From Candidatus Acidiferrales bacterium (GTDB lineage Bacteria; Acidobacteriota; Terriglobia; Acidiferrales; UBA7541), in NCBI GenBank assembly GCA_031296075.1, contig JARLGK010000107.1, positions 1 through 57,739 on the forward strand: a stretch of 57,739 nucleotides of DNA. Direction: 5' to 3'. A model generated the notes under the pieces. The model worked only from the letters and a program-made list of their open reading frames with translations. It searched no databases and was not told the DNA's origin. This document shows positions 1 through 10,118 of this stretch, one piece after another. Within the stretch, counting starts at the first letter, position 1; each line of letters starts with the position of its first letter. Position numbers and translations under genes: made by a program.

Positions 1-360
1 GCCGCCGAGGCCCTGAATCACGCGAAACAAGACCAGCATTGGCAACGACGGCGCCAGTCCGCAAAGCAGAGAGCTGAGAGTGAAGAGCACCACGCAGCCG
101 AGGAAGAATCTCTTGCGGCCAAATAGCGCGGAAAACCATCCGCTCAGCGGCAGTACGATGGCATTGGAAACCAGGTAGGACGTGAGAACCCCCGTGCTCT
201 CGTCCCCCCCCGCCGAAAGATTGCCGGCGATATGAGGCAGCGAGACGTTAGCAACGCTCGTGTCCAGAACTTCCATGAACGTGGCCATCATCACCGTGGC
301 CGCAATGAGCCACGGGTTGATCGCCGGCAGAGGGTGAGCGTATTCGGCGGTGGCGGCCAT
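1..360 (-). CDS. MFS transporter, DHA2/EmrB-QacA-like, N-terminal part only (truncated by window edge)
   Basis: Minus-strand translation from ATG at 360: MAATAEYAHPLPAINPWLIAATVMMATFMEVLDTSVANVSLPHIAGNLSAGGDESTGVLTSYLVSNAIVLPLSGWFSALFGRKRFF...; 'LDTSVANVSLPHIAGNLS' and 'GRKRFF' are typical DHA2 family motifs; reading frame open to window start. Confidence 0.88.
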   Translation of the reverse strand, partial: MAATAEYAHPLPAINPWLIAATVMMATFMEVLDTSVANVSLPHIAGNLSAGGDESTGVLTSYLVSNAIVLPLSGWFSALFGRKRFFLGCVVLFTLSSLLCGLAPSLPMLVLFRVIQGLGG

Positions 361-514
361 TTATTTTCAGGCGCGGATGGTTATCGGGCGGCGCATGGTG
401 GATCGATTAGGATATTTCAGCGACAAGCAACGGAAGAGATCGGGAACTCCAAACACGCTGCTGGATTCTCGCCGCATCTCGCCAGGTCAGGATATCACCG
501 GCGCTTCGAATGGC

Positions 515-1900
515 TCAAGACGCCAGCGGAGTTGAAATCGCGCGGGCTGTAAATCGTCGTTCGCTGCGGCGCCAAAAATACAGCAGCGCGCACCCGATCA
601 GGATCAGCGCCACGCACAATCCCGTCCACAATCCCGCCGCGCCCCACCCCTCGCGGAAACAAAGGTACGCGCCGACGGGCAGTCCCACCAACCAGTAAAG
701 AGCCGCCGACCAGATCATCGGTGTGCGCGTGTCGCCGGCGCCGCGCAGCGCGCCCGTAGCCACGGCTTGCAAGCCATCAAATAGTTGGAAGAACGCGGCG
801 ACGAACAGCAACCCGCTCGCGGCTCGAATCACCGCCGGATCGGGCGAGTAGATGCGCACGATCGCACCCGGCGCCAGCCAGAAAATGAGCGCCGTGCACG
901 TCATAAAGCCCGCGCCGAGTAGCATGGCAGTCCAGCCAGCGCGGCTCGCCGCGTGCGGATCACGCCGTCCGAGCGCCTGCCCCACGCGCACCGCCGCCGC
1001 CGAGCCGAGACCCAGCGGCACCATATAGGTGAAGCTCGCGGTGTTCAGCGCGATCTGGTGGCTCGCCAGCGGAACCGCTCCCAGCCTGCCAATCAGCGCC
1101 GTGGTCACCGCGAACACACCGACCTCCAGCCCCAGTTGCGTCGCCGCCGGGAATCCCAGGCTCACGAGACGCCAGACACGCGGCATGTTGGGCCACGGCG
1201 AAGCGTGGCGCAGGCCAACCTCGTAGCGAATGTCGTAATACGCGCAGTAGCCCAGCAGAACAGCAGCCATGTAGATGCGCGCCGCGCACGTCGCCCAGCC
1301 CGACCCAACCGTGCCCATGGCGCGGTGTCCCAGGTGACCGTAGATCAGCGCCCAGTTGCCCGCCACGTTCACGAGGTTCGCGGTGATCAACGAAAACATC
1401 ACCGGCTTGGCCAGATCAATCCCTTGCAGGTACCTCCGAAAAACGAAGTAGAGGAGAAGCGGAAGCGTACTCCAATTGAGCGCCCGCAGATAAGGGATCG
1501 CCTGATCCAGCACCGACTGCTGAATATGGAGCGCACGCAACACCGGCCCCCAAAGCCACACGACGCCCATCAAAACCGGCGCAAGGGCGAGGCTCAAATA
1601 GACGCCGTTCACGAGCGACCTGTGCGCATCGTGCAGGTCGCCCGCTCCGTAGGAGTGCGAAACCAGCGTGTCGAGCCCCAGCATCAGCCCGGTGCCGAAA
1701 ATTGCCACGACATAGTAAGCAATGCTCCCGAGGCTGACGGCGCCAATCGCCACGGCGCTGTTCGCCTGACGTCCGACCATCATCGTGTCCACCACGCCCA
1801 TCGTCATCCAGCCGAGCTCTGCGAGCACGAGCGGAATCGCCAGACGCAGCATCGGCCGCGCTTCTTCGGCAATGTAATGGAAAAATAAACGTTTCAGCAT
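515..1900 (-). CDS. MATE family multidrug efflux transporter (NorM-like)
   Basis: Translation MLKRLFFHYIAEEARPMLRLAIPLVLAELGWMTMGVVDTMMVGRQ...; MATE-type repeats; start chosen at internal Met (ORF extends to 1960). Confidence 0.92.
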   Translation of the reverse strand: MLKRLFFHYIAEEARPMLRLAIPLVLAELGWMTMGVVDTMMVGRQANSAVAIGAVSLGSIAYYVVAIFGTGLMLGLDTLVSHSYGAGDLHDAHRSLVNGVYLSLALAPVLMGVVWLWGPVLRALHIQQSVLDQAIPYLRALNWSTLPLLLYFVFRRYLQGIDLAKPVMFSLITANLVNVAGNWALIYGHLGHRAMGTVGSGWATCAARIYMAAVLLGYCAYYDIRYEVGLRHASPWPNMPRVWRLVSLGFPAATQLGLEVGVFAVTTALIGRLGAVPLASHQIALNTASFTYMVPLGLGSAAAVRVGQALGRRDPHAASRAGWTAMLLGAGFMTCTALIFWLAPGAIVRIYSPDPAVIRAASGLLFVAAFFQLFDGLQAVATGALRGAGDTRTPMIWSAALYWLVGLPVGAYLCFREGWGAAGLWTGLCVALILIGCALLYFWRRSERRFTARAISTPLAS

Positions 1901-2005
1901 GATCGGAATCACGCAACGATTCGGAGAGATGATATCGCCTCTGCAAGATTGGGAAAGCACAATCGGACTGGCTGCCGCCGATTCTTGGAAGGGAATTCGA
2001 GTGCG

Positions 2006-3052
2006 TTAATCGCGCGTGGCCGGGCCGGTGACCTGTATCAGGGAACCCGGAGCAGCCGACGGGCCGCCGTCGAAAGTTTGCGGAGCGCGCCACGCGTCCA
2101 CCACGGAAATCTGGTGAACGCAGGACACGGTGCAACGGGGAGCGCAACTCTTCTTCGTGAGGAATTCGCGCTGGCGTTGCTCGGCCGTGTATTCGGCGAG
2201 CGGGATGCCCGGATAGCCGCGCTGCTGCGAGCAATAATGCACCAGGCCATCCTCGCAGATGTACAGGTAGCGCGAGCCCGCGCGGCAGCGCCACTGATTC
2301 TCGCGGCCTGCGGCGATATTGTGCTGGAATCCGTTGACGCGCGTGAACGATGCCTTGCCGAGAGACATGATCTCTTCGAAAATTTCCCGCTCGCGCGTGC
2401 CGAGCGGCTGCAGCTGTCCGTTGCCGTCGTGCAGAATCCCGACCGTGGACGTGAAGCCCAGCTCCAGTGCTCGGTGCGCCACGGTGAGCGCGTCCTCGGG
2501 ATTGCGGACGCCGCTACCGAGCACTGAATTGATGTTCACGTGGAATTCGGCGTGTTCGGCCAGCAGCGCCAGTTTCTGGTCGAGAACTTTGAGGCTCTTC
2601 TTCGAAACGTCGTCGGGCTGCACGTTGTCAATGCTGATCTGCAGGTGCTCGAGCCCTGCGCGGTTCAAGCGCGCGATGCGATCGGCCACCAGCAAGTAGC
2701 CATTGGTGATCATGCCGGCGAGCATGCCGTTCTTGCGGATGCGCGCGATGATGGCGTCGAGTTCGGGATGCAGCAGTGGCTCACCGCCGCTGATCGTCAC
2801 CGCCGCGGTGCCCATGGCGCCCAACCGGTCAATGCGCCGGAACATTTCCTCGGCCGGCACCGGTTTCGAAAAATCGTCAAACTCGTTGCAATACGTGCAG
2901 GCCAGATTGCAGCGGCGTATCGGGATGATATGGACCAGCAGCGGATGGCTGGTCGAGACGAGGGCCTTGGCGAGCTTCTGCAGTTCCCTCATCCGGCGAT
3001 GCGCCGCGGCCATCTTCTTGCGAATTTTCTGTCGAAATGTCACGAAATCCAC
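2006..3052 (-). CDS. Radical SAM protein with C-terminal SPASM-like Cys cluster
   Basis: CNLACTYC (CxxxCxxC), [21 protein letters not shown]-terminal Cys residues CRAG...CEDGLVHYC...CAPRCTVSC. Confidence 0.88.
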   Translation of the reverse strand: MDFVTFRQKIRKKMAAAHRRMRELQKLAKALVSTSHPLLVHIIPIRRCNLACTYCNEFDDFSKPVPAEEMFRRIDRLGAMGTAAVTISGGEPLLHPELDAIIARIRKNGMLAGMITNGYLLVADRIARLNRAGLEHLQISIDNVQPDDVSKKSLKVLDQKLALLAEHAEFHVNINSVLGSGVRNPEDALTVAHRALELGFTSTVGILHDGNGQLQPLGTREREIFEEIMSLGKASFTRVNGFQHNIAAGRENQWRCRAGSRYLYICEDGLVHYCSQQRGYPGIPLAEYTAEQRQREFLTKKSCAPRCTVSCVHQISVVDAWRAPQTFDGGPSAAPGSLIQVTGPATRD

Positions 3053-3233
3053 TAGGAGAAAGCGCCGAAATCAGTGCTCCGCCCCCGTGTGCAATATTAT
3101 GCCACACGAACTCTGCTTCCCCGTCTTGAACCGCTGCAGGTGCGTCGCATGGCCATTGGCCAAGGGCGCAAAGCGGCTGCGGAAAAAGACCCACCCGTCC
3201 GGACGGCACTCCTGCTAGAATTTGATTTCTTGC

Positions 3234-3261
3234 TTGGCATGGGCTACGTTTTGTCTATACA
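3234..3261 (+). promoter_or_regulatory. Putative sigma70-like promoter for acpP-fabF
   Basis: TTGGCA - 16 nt - TATACA about 85 bp upstream of the ACP start. Confidence 0.45.
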
Positions 3262-3346
3262 AACGCAACTTTCTTGGCCTGCGTGGATACCTGCGGGGGA
3301 ATTCGCCCCTGGGGACACCGCTTTTCACCGACGGGGGTGAAGTTTG

Positions 3347-3625
3347 ATGGCTGATGCGGTAGCGGAAAAAGTGATCGCCACACTCGCGTCCGTGAAGCGC
3401 ATCCCGGCCGAGAACATTAAGATCGACACCAACCTCCAGGAAATGGGCATCGATTCCCTCGATGTTTTCACGCTTCTGTTTGAACTCGAAAACGCCTTCA
3501 AGATCTCGATTCCGGACGACGACGTTCGCTCCATCAAGACCGTCAACGACATCGTCGTGGGCGTCAAGAAGATCCTCGCGGCCGCCCCGCCCAACGCGGC
3601 CGGTTCAGCCAGCCCGGCGGTCTGA
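3347..3625 (+). CDS. Acyl carrier protein
   Basis: 92-aa protein with phosphopantetheine site MGIDSLDVFTLLFELENAFKISIPDDD. Confidence 0.93.
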   Translation: MADAVAEKVIATLASVKRIPAENIKIDTNLQEMGIDSLDVFTLLFELENAFKISIPDDDVRSIKTVNDIVVGVKKILAAAPPNAAGSASPAV

Positions 3626-3628
3626 CGA

Positions 3629-4855
3629 ATGGCCTCGCGCCGTGTCGCCATCACAGGGCTCGGAATCATTTCAGCCCTCGGCCTGAACCTCGCTGAAAAC
3701 TGGGAATCGCTCCGCAATGGCCGCTCCGGCATTGGCCCCGTCAGCGTCCCCGATGTCGCCGGCGTCGGCCTCAAAATGCAAAACGGCGCGCAGGTCCGCG
3801 GCTTCGATCCCCTGAAGCATTTCGCGGGCGGAAAGGACACGCAGCTCGACCGCTTCGCGCAATTTTCCGTTGTCGCCGCGCGCGAAGCGTTCAAGGATTC
3901 GGGAATTTCGCTCACGCCGGAGCTGCGCGAAAACGCCGCGATCGTCTGCGGCTCGGCCGTCGGCGGCCAGTCAGCGATTGAAGTGGGCTTTGAAGACCTA
4001 TGGGTCCACGGCCGCGGCCGCGTCCACCCGCTCACGATTCCGAAGACTATGGCCAACGCCGGCGCCAGCCACATCTCGATGGATCTAGGGCTTGCGGGCC
4101 CGGTCTATACCGTTTCGACGGCCTGCTCGTCGGCCAACCACGCCATCGGACAGGCGTTTCGCCTGGTGCGCGATGGCGAAGCCGATCTCGCCGTCACCGG
4201 CGGCGCCGAGGCGTTCTTCACCATCGGCATGCTGAAAGCCTGGGAAGCCATGCGCGTGGTCGCGCCGGACACCTGCCGTCCCTTCAGCAAGGATCGCCGC
4301 GGCATGATCCTGGGCGAGGGCGGCGCGATGATGATTCTCGAGCCGATGGAAGCCGCGCAAGCGCGCGGAGCGAGAATTTACGCCGAGGTCTGCGGCATGG
4401 GCATGACTTCCGACGCTCACCACCTTACTCAGCCGACCGTGGATGGCCCTGCGCGCGCCATGCGCGGCGCTCTGCGCGAAGCGGGAATGGCGCCCGAGGA
4501 AGTCGGCTACATCAACGCGCACGGTACCGGCACGGCGGGCAACGATCCCATCGAGACGAAGGCGATCCGCGAAGTATTTGGCGCGCACGCGGACAAGCTC
4601 GCCGTCAGCTCCACGAAATCCATGCACGGCCACGCGCTCGGCGCTGCCGGCGCCCTCGAGGCGATCGCCACGATTATGGCGCTCCACCACGGCATCCTGC
4701 CGCCCACCGCCAATTTCACCGAGCGTGACCCAGAGTGCGACCTCGACTACATCCCGAATCAGTCGCGCGCCGTCCGCGTTCGCGCAGCCCTCTCGAATTC
4801 CTTCGCCTTCGGCGGGCTCAACGCCGTCGTCGCCTTCCGCGCGTACAAGTCCTAG
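3629..4855 (+). CDS. Beta-ketoacyl-ACP synthase II (FabF/KAS II family)
   Basis: RRVAITGLGIISALG, active-site TACSSANHAIG, HGTGT, NSFAFGGLNA. Confidence 0.93.
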   Translation: MASRRVAITGLGIISALGLNLAENWESLRNGRSGIGPVSVPDVAGVGLKMQNGAQVRGFDPLKHFAGGKDTQLDRFAQFSVVAAREAFKDSGISLTPELRENAAIVCGSAVGGQSAIEVGFEDLWVHGRGRVHPLTIPKTMANAGASHISMDLGLAGPVYTVSTACSSANHAIGQAFRLVRDGEADLAVTGGAEAFFTIGMLKAWEAMRVVAPDTCRPFSKDRRGMILGEGGAMMILEPMEAAQARGARIYAEVCGMGMTSDAHHLTQPTVDGPARAMRGALREAGMAPEEVGYINAHGTGTAGNDPIETKAIREVFGAHADKLAVSSTKSMHGHALGAAGALEAIATIMALHHGILPPTANFTERDPECDLDYIPNQSRAVRVRAALSNSFAFGGLNAVVAFRAYKS

Positions 4856-4949
4856 CCAAAGTCACTCCGCGAACTCTCATTTGGACGGAGATCGCTCGGA
4901 ATTTCGGACGATGATCGAGAGAACTATTTCGGAATTCGCTCGAACGCGA

Positions 4950-5312
4950 CTAGAAGAGGCGGGAAACGAGCGGAACGATCATGTTCCAGCCCTGCGGTAC
5001 GATTTCCCAAGTGCGGGTGAGTTCGTCCGAGCACGACAGCGTGATCATGATTCCCAGCCAGAAGAAGCCGGCCAGAATCACAACCCTCGTCAGGCCGGTC
5101 GCGTATTTCACGTGCATGAAGAACAAAACGACCAGCACCATTTTCGTGACGGCAATCGTGAGTGCCACGACCGTGTTCCAACGACCCAAGTCAATGTACG
5201 CGACGCCCGTGGTAAGGGCTGTCCCAGCCATCAGCGAAATGAAAACGATGATGTACGTGCTGACGGGCACGACGTGCCCGACGGGGCCGGATTGCTCGGA
5301 ATGATTAGACAT
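4950..5312 (-). CDS. Cytochrome c oxidase subunit IV-like (CtaF/CyoD family)
   Basis: 120-aa, three predicted TM segments, last gene after CoxIII: MSNHSEQSGPVGHVVPVSTYIIVFISLMAGTALTTGVAYIDLG...VVLFFMHVKYATGLTRVVILAG. Confidence 0.85.
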   Translation of the reverse strand: MSNHSEQSGPVGHVVPVSTYIIVFISLMAGTALTTGVAYIDLGRWNTVVALTIAVTKMVLVVLFFMHVKYATGLTRVVILAGFFWLGIMITLSCSDELTRTWEIVPQGWNMIVPLVSRLF

Positions 5313-5318
5313 CGGCGA

Positions 5319-5996
5319 TCAACTCCCCGGGTAGCGCCCGCCAATCAGGTACAGCAGCGCGAAAAGGAAAATCCAGACGATATCAACGAAGTGCCAATAC
5401 AGCCCGCTGATCTCAAGCGGCGCGTAGTATTCGGGCGAGAACTTGTTCCGCGCCGTCATGATCACCAGCACCGTCAAGATGCCGAGTCCAGCCACCATGT
5501 GGATGGCGTGCAGGCCGGTCATGAAGAAATAGAAACACATGAACATCTTCACGCCCGGGGCATGGGGTCCATTGTAAAACCACTGCACTCCCGGAATGAG
5601 ACCTTCCTGGTAGTCGCGAAACCACTCATAGTGGAGCTTGATCCCGATGAACGCGGCGCCGAGGATCATGGTCAGGATCAGCCAGAAGATGATCTGGCCC
5701 TTCTTCTTGCCGGTTTGCGCGGCGCGAATCGCGAGCGCCATGGTCAAGCTGCTGCCGATCAGCACGTATGTGTTGGTGGCGCCAAATCTGACTTTTAGCA
5801 AATGGCTGCCAGTGACGAACGACTCATAGTGCAGCGCGCGATAGATGGTGTACGAAGCGAACATCCCGCCGAAGAACAGGATTTCCGTGACCAGGAATAC
5901 CCACATGCCGAGCCGCCCAGCGTCGCGCTGCTGCTCGACGTCCTCGAACTGATGGGCGAATCCCTGCGGATGCGCGCCGTGGGCGAGTTCAGACAT
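5319..5996 (-). CDS. Cytochrome c oxidase subunit III
   Basis: [64 protein letters not shown]. Confidence 0.95.
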   Translation of the reverse strand: MSELAHGAHPQGFAHQFEDVEQQRDAGRLGMWVFLVTEILFFGGMFASYTIYRALHYESFVTGSHLLKVRFGATNTYVLIGSSLTMALAIRAAQTGKKKGQIIFWLILTMILGAAFIGIKLHYEWFRDYQEGLIPGVQWFYNGPHAPGVKMFMCFYFFMTGLHAIHMVAGLGILTVLVIMTARNKFSPEYYAPLEISGLYWHFVDIVWIFLFALLYLIGGRYPGS

Positions 5997-7611
5997 GGGC
6001 CGCCTCGGATGCGTAGTTATATGCGTCTTCGGTCACGATGGGTATTTCCTCGAAATTCTGCGTCAGCGGCGGCGATTGCGTGGTCCACTCGAGACCCTTC
6101 GCTCCCCAGGGATTCTTGCCCGCCGGTGGGCCGTATCGCATGGACCAAATAAAATAGACGAGCGGAATGATGTATCCGATGCCGAGGATCGAGGCGCCTG
6201 CCGAAGACATCACGTTGAGCACCTGAAACTCCGCGGGATAGATCGCGTAACGCCGAGGCATCCCCAGATAGCCGAGCACAAACTGCGGGAAGAACGTCAG
6301 GTTGAAACCGATGAAAATGATCGCCGCAGCGATGCGCGCCCAGAGGTCCGGGTAGAGGCGCCCGGTAATCTTCGGCCACCAGAAGTGCAGTCCGCCCATA
6401 TAGGCCATTACCGCGCCGCCGACCATCACATAATGGAAATGCGCGACGATGAAATAGGTGCCGTTCAGATGGACGTCGGTAGCCAGCGCGGCGAGGAACA
6501 GTCCGGTCAGACCGCCGATGGTGAACAGTCCGATGAAGCCCAACGCGTACAGCATCGGCGCTTCGTAGGAAATCGAACCCTTATACAGTGTGGCCGTCCA
6601 GTTGAACACCTTGACCGCCGACGGGATCGCGACCAGGAAGCTCAACACGGAGAAGACCAGGCCCGCGTAAATCGACTGGCCCGTGACGAACATGTGGTGG
6701 CCCCAAACGACGAAGCTGATCACGGCGATGGACAAGCTCGAAAACGCCACGAAGGCGTACCCGAATATTTTCTTTCGCGAAAACGCGGTAATCAATTCGC
6801 TGACCACCCCCATGCCGGGCAAAATCATGATGTACACGGCCGGATGGGAATAAAACCAGAAAAGATGCTGGAACAGAAGCGGATCGCCGCCGACGGAGGG
6901 ATCGAAGATTCCGACGTGCAGGATACGTTCCATACCGAGCAAGAAAAGCGTGATGGCAATCACCGGCGTGCCAAGAACGAAAATGAGGCTCGTCGCGTAC
7001 ATGGCCCAAATGAACAGCGGCAGCCGGAACCAGGTCATGCCGGGCGCGCGCATCTTGTGGATGGTGACGATGAAGTTCAGCCCGGTGAGGATTGAGGAAA
7101 AACCGGCGACGAAAACTCCGAGAGCCACGGCAACCACCTGGGTATGCGAGTACAAGCTGCTGTAGGGCGGATAAAACGTCCAGCCCGTGTCCACGCCGCC
7201 GGAAAGCGTCGCATAGAGCGCGAGGGCCGCGCCGGTAATGAAAATGTACCAGCTCATCAGATTCAGTTTCGGAAACGCGACGTCGCGCGCCCCGATCATC
7301 AGGGGAATCAGGAAATTTCCGAGCGTCGCCGGAATCGACGGAACCAGAAAGAAAAACACCATGATGATCCCGTGCGTGGAAAACAGCTTGTTGTAGGTTT
7401 CCGGCTCGAACAGCGCGCCCTGCGGCTCCGTCAGATGCAGGCGCATCAGAACCGCCGCCATTCCGCCCACGAAAAACATCAGCGTGATGGACCCGAGATA
7501 CAGCAGACCGATGCGCTTGTGGTCCAGCGTCAGCAGCCACGACCGGATGCCGTAGGTTGCGTTGAGATAGTTCACGCCGGATTCGACCGGCTTTTCCTGG
7601 CTCGTACTCAT
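5989..7611 (-). CDS. Cytochrome c oxidase subunit I (heme-copper oxidase, type A)
   Basis: [61 protein letters not shown]. Confidence 0.97.
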   Translation of the reverse strand: MSTSQEKPVESGVNYLNATYGIRSWLLTLDHKRIGLLYLGSITLMFFVGGMAAVLMRLHLTEPQGALFEPETYNKLFSTHGIIMVFFFLVPSIPATLGNFLIPLMIGARDVAFPKLNLMSWYIFITGAALALYATLSGGVDTGWTFYPPYSSLYSHTQVVAVALGVFVAGFSSILTGLNFIVTIHKMRAPGMTWFRLPLFIWAMYATSLIFVLGTPVIAITLFLLGMERILHVGIFDPSVGGDPLLFQHLFWFYSHPAVYIMILPGMGVVSELITAFSRKKIFGYAFVAFSSLSIAVISFVVWGHHMFVTGQSIYAGLVFSVLSFLVAIPSAVKVFNWTATLYKGSISYEAPMLYALGFIGLFTIGGLTGLFLAALATDVHLNGTYFIVAHFHYVMVGGAVMAYMGGLHFWWPKITGRLYPDLWARIAAAIIFIGFNLTFFPQFVLGYLGMPRRYAIYPAEFQVLNVMSSAGASILGIGYIIPLVYFIWSMRYGPPAGKNPWGAKGLEWTTQSPPLTQNFEEIPIVTEDAYNYASEAAHV

Positions 7612-8603
7612 TTGCCGTTCATCCTTTCTTCCGAGCCAAGCGACTTCACATAGGCGATCAGCTGGAGCATCTGTTCCTCGTCGATCTGCCCCTGGTAGGT
7701 GGGCATGATCGACTGATAGTTCGGCAAGTGAACGGAATTGGGAAAGTAGATGGCCTGCCGGATCAAAGCTTCATCCACGATTCGCGTTTCGCCGCTCTGC
7801 ATCTTTTGCGGCTTGCCGTAAATTCCCGCAAGCGATGGAGCATGGCTTCCTGCTTCCGGCGAGTGGCAGTTGCCGCATCCGAACTGGCTGTATAAGCGTT
7901 CGCCCTGCGCCGCCATCGATTCAGTTTTCTCGCCACCCGCAAGCCACACGGCATAATCCGTTGGGGACATCACGTACACCCAGCCGATCATCTCGGAGTG
8001 GTTCGTGCCGCAATATTGCGCGCAAAAAAGATGGAAGGTGCCCGTCTCGGTCGGCTGGAACCAGATCGAGGAGTAACGGCCGGGCAGCACGTCCTTCTTC
8101 ACGCGAAATGCGGGAATGTAGAAGTCGTGAATCACGTCCTGCGAAGTCATGGTCAGCTTGACGGGCACGCCCACCGGCACGTGCAGCTCGTTGATTTCGC
8201 GCGGCCCTTCCGGATGCTGCAGGTGCCACATCCACTGCTTGCCGATCACAAAGATTTCCGTCGAGGACGCCGGCGGGCGCCCGTTGCGGACGTACAGGCT
8301 CGAGGACCAGACGAACAGGCCCACGCAGATCAGCGAAGGAATAATCGTCCAGGTCAGCTCGAGGCTCATCGGGGTGTGCGTTTGGGTGCCCGATTCATTC
8401 GGTGATTTCCTGCGATACTTCAGCATGAAGTAGAAAATGATCGAAAAAATCAGCACGCTGAAGAAAATCGTGATGCCGGACAGCATCAAGTAGAGCTGGT
8501 CCACGCTATTGGCGATCGTGGAAGCAGCGGGCGGTTGCAGCGGCATCATGGCAGCCATGGCCGCCAGCGAATCAAACCCGGATTGAAGGAAGCCCATCAT
8601 CAC
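7608..8603 (-). CDS. Cytochrome c oxidase subunit II with CuA site and fused C-terminal cytochrome c domain (caa3-type)
   Basis: CuA motif [16 protein letters not shown]; heme motif [11 protein letters not shown]-terminal TM hairpin. Confidence 0.95.
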   Translation of the reverse strand: MMMGFLQSGFDSLAAMAAMMPLQPPAASTIANSVDQLYLMLSGITIFFSVLIFSIIFYFMLKYRRKSPNESGTQTHTPMSLELTWTIIPSLICVGLFVWSSSLYVRNGRPPASSTEIFVIGKQWMWHLQHPEGPREINELHVPVGVPVKLTMTSQDVIHDFYIPAFRVKKDVLPGRYSSIWFQPTETGTFHLFCAQYCGTNHSEMIGWVYVMSPTDYAVWLAGGEKTESMAAQGERLYSQFGCGNCHSPEAGSHAPSLAGIYGKPQKMQSGETRIVDEALIRQAIYFPNSVHLPNYQSIMPTYQGQIDEEQMLQLIAYVKSLGSEERMNGK

Positions 8604-8652
8604 AGTTCCGTTGCGATCCTTTGCAGGCCTGGCGTACTCCGCCGAGCCTGAT

Positions 8653-9567
8653 TTACGCCTTGTGCCCGGGGAGCGAGTAGTGCTCGCCCCGAAACAAAAA
8701 GATCAGAAAAATCCCGCCGACCAGCACCGTCAGAAGGCCCCCGAGCTGAAGCACGCGCGAAATCAACAGGCCGTATTTCCCGGTGTGCGGATCGTAGTGA
8801 TAGCAAAAGAGCAGAATCTGATCAACCGGCGAACCAATTTTCCCTTGCGACGCCTCGACCAGCCCCAGGCGCAAGTCGCGTTCCGGATAGCTGACGCCGT
8901 AGAAGTAACGAGAAATCTTTCCTTCGGGCGTCAGCAGCATGATCGCGCTGGCGTGGGCGTACTGCTTCGAATCGGGATCGTAGGCGTAGCGGAAGCCCAC
9001 TGCGTCCGCGAGGCGCTTGATCTCAGGCTCTTCCCCGGTCAGAAAATGCCAGCCGTACTGCGCGCCCGGCCGCTGGTACATTCCCGCATACATCGCCTGC
9101 TTGGCCTCGGCCACCACCGGCCTGTCGGTCGGGTCGATGCTCACCGTCACGACGTTGAAATCCTTGCCGATCTCCATGGGAATCGATTGCAGGCTGCGGT
9201 CGAGTCCATTGAGCACCTGGGTGCAAAGCATCGGGCAATTGTAATAGACCAGCGTGAGAATCACCGGCTTGCCGGCGAAAAACTGCGCGAGCTCGACGGG
9301 ATTTCCGTGCTCGTCGCGAAACTTGAGGTTGAGCGGAATTTCGTCATTGAGCTTCTGGTCAACGCCGACTTCCTTGAGCAGCTCCGGACGCACGCCGATC
9401 CCCTGCGTCGGGTCGGTGAATTGCGCCGCCGCTGGCGAAGGATGCACGAGCAGAGCCGCGACGAGGGCCGCGCCCATCACCCACGCTTGCGCCGAATTGA
9501 TTCGAAGCTGCACTGTTTTTCCGCTCTCTTCTTTCGCTTCCAAAATCCGTCTCGCGTTAGTGCGCAC
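8653..9567 (-). CDS. SCO1/SenC family copper chaperone
   Basis: GKPVILTLVYYNCPMLCTQVLNGL (CxxxC), ...YAHASAIMLLTPEGKISRYFYGV; signal peptide and C-terminal TM. Confidence 0.93.
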   Translation of the reverse strand: MRTNARRILEAKEESGKTVQLRINSAQAWVMGAALVAALLVHPSPAAAQFTDPTQGIGVRPELLKEVGVDQKLNDEIPLNLKFRDEHGNPVELAQFFAGKPVILTLVYYNCPMLCTQVLNGLDRSLQSIPMEIGKDFNVVTVSIDPTDRPVVAEAKQAMYAGMYQRPGAQYGWHFLTGEEPEIKRLADAVGFRYAYDPDSKQYAHASAIMLLTPEGKISRYFYGVSYPERDLRLGLVEASQGKIGSPVDQILLFCYHYDPHTGKYGLLISRVLQLGGLLTVLVGGIFLIFLFRGEHYSLPGHKA

Positions 9568-10118
9568 TACTCTTTCGCCTCGCCCGCGGCGGCGGCGCGT
9601 TCCTTATCCGCCTCGGTTGGTTCGGTCAAATACCCGCACTGGCCCTGCACATCGGCTTCGCCGGCCACGGTCGGCAGCGCCTCCGGAGTATACGAACCGG
9701 GACCGGACGCTTCGTTCGCCGCGCGCGCCGGCAATCCCCGCGCCAGAATCAATTCCATCGCGCGCTCCACCGGAATGCGCACCACCCCGCTCTGTTGGTC
9801 CACCCAGGCGTAGGAATTCACGTCCTGCTGCTGCGCGGCGCAGTAGTCCTGCAGCTCCTGATGCGGCCGCACTTGCAAAAGCGGGCCCGGCGGAATCATT
9901 CGGTCTGTCGGCTTCACCATGGGCGACATTGTTGCACCCATGGGCTGCGCCTTCTTAAATGAATCAAAGCTAAATTTCATCCCAACCAGAGTCACGGCAA
10001 GCACCACAGCCATCCAGAACGCAAACTGGAACAGGCCCTTAATATTGACGTCGCGCTTCTCGTAACCCGCGCTCGCATCCACCGGAGCATTCGGCTTCGA
10101 GGAGTGTTTAGTCGCCAT
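9567..10118 (-). CDS. Small single-TM protein conserved in the ACIII/oxidase operon context, function unknown
   Basis: MATKHSSKPNAP...GLFQFAFWMAVVLAVTLVGMKFSF...YAWVDQQSGVVRIPVERAMELILARGLP; 1-bp overlap with SCO gene. Confidence 0.75.
   Translation of the reverse strand: MATKHSSKPNAPVDASAGYEKRDVNIKGLFQFAFWMAVVLAVTLVGMKFSFDSFKKAQPMGATMSPMVKPTDRMIPPGPLLQVRPHQELQDYCAAQQQDVNSYAWVDQQSGVVRIPVERAMELILARGLPARAANEASGPGSYTPEALPTVAGEADVQGQCGYLTEPTEADKERAAAAGEAKE

Noticed and set aside
4443-5798. 451-aa plus-strand ORF spanning fabF end and cox genes
   Set aside because: Out-of-frame with fabF and antisense to CoxIV/CoxIII; no domain features
5995-7095. 366-aa plus-strand ORF inside coxI
   Set aside because: Antisense shadow of the cytochrome oxidase subunit I gene; composition rich in R/H/D/E without any family motif
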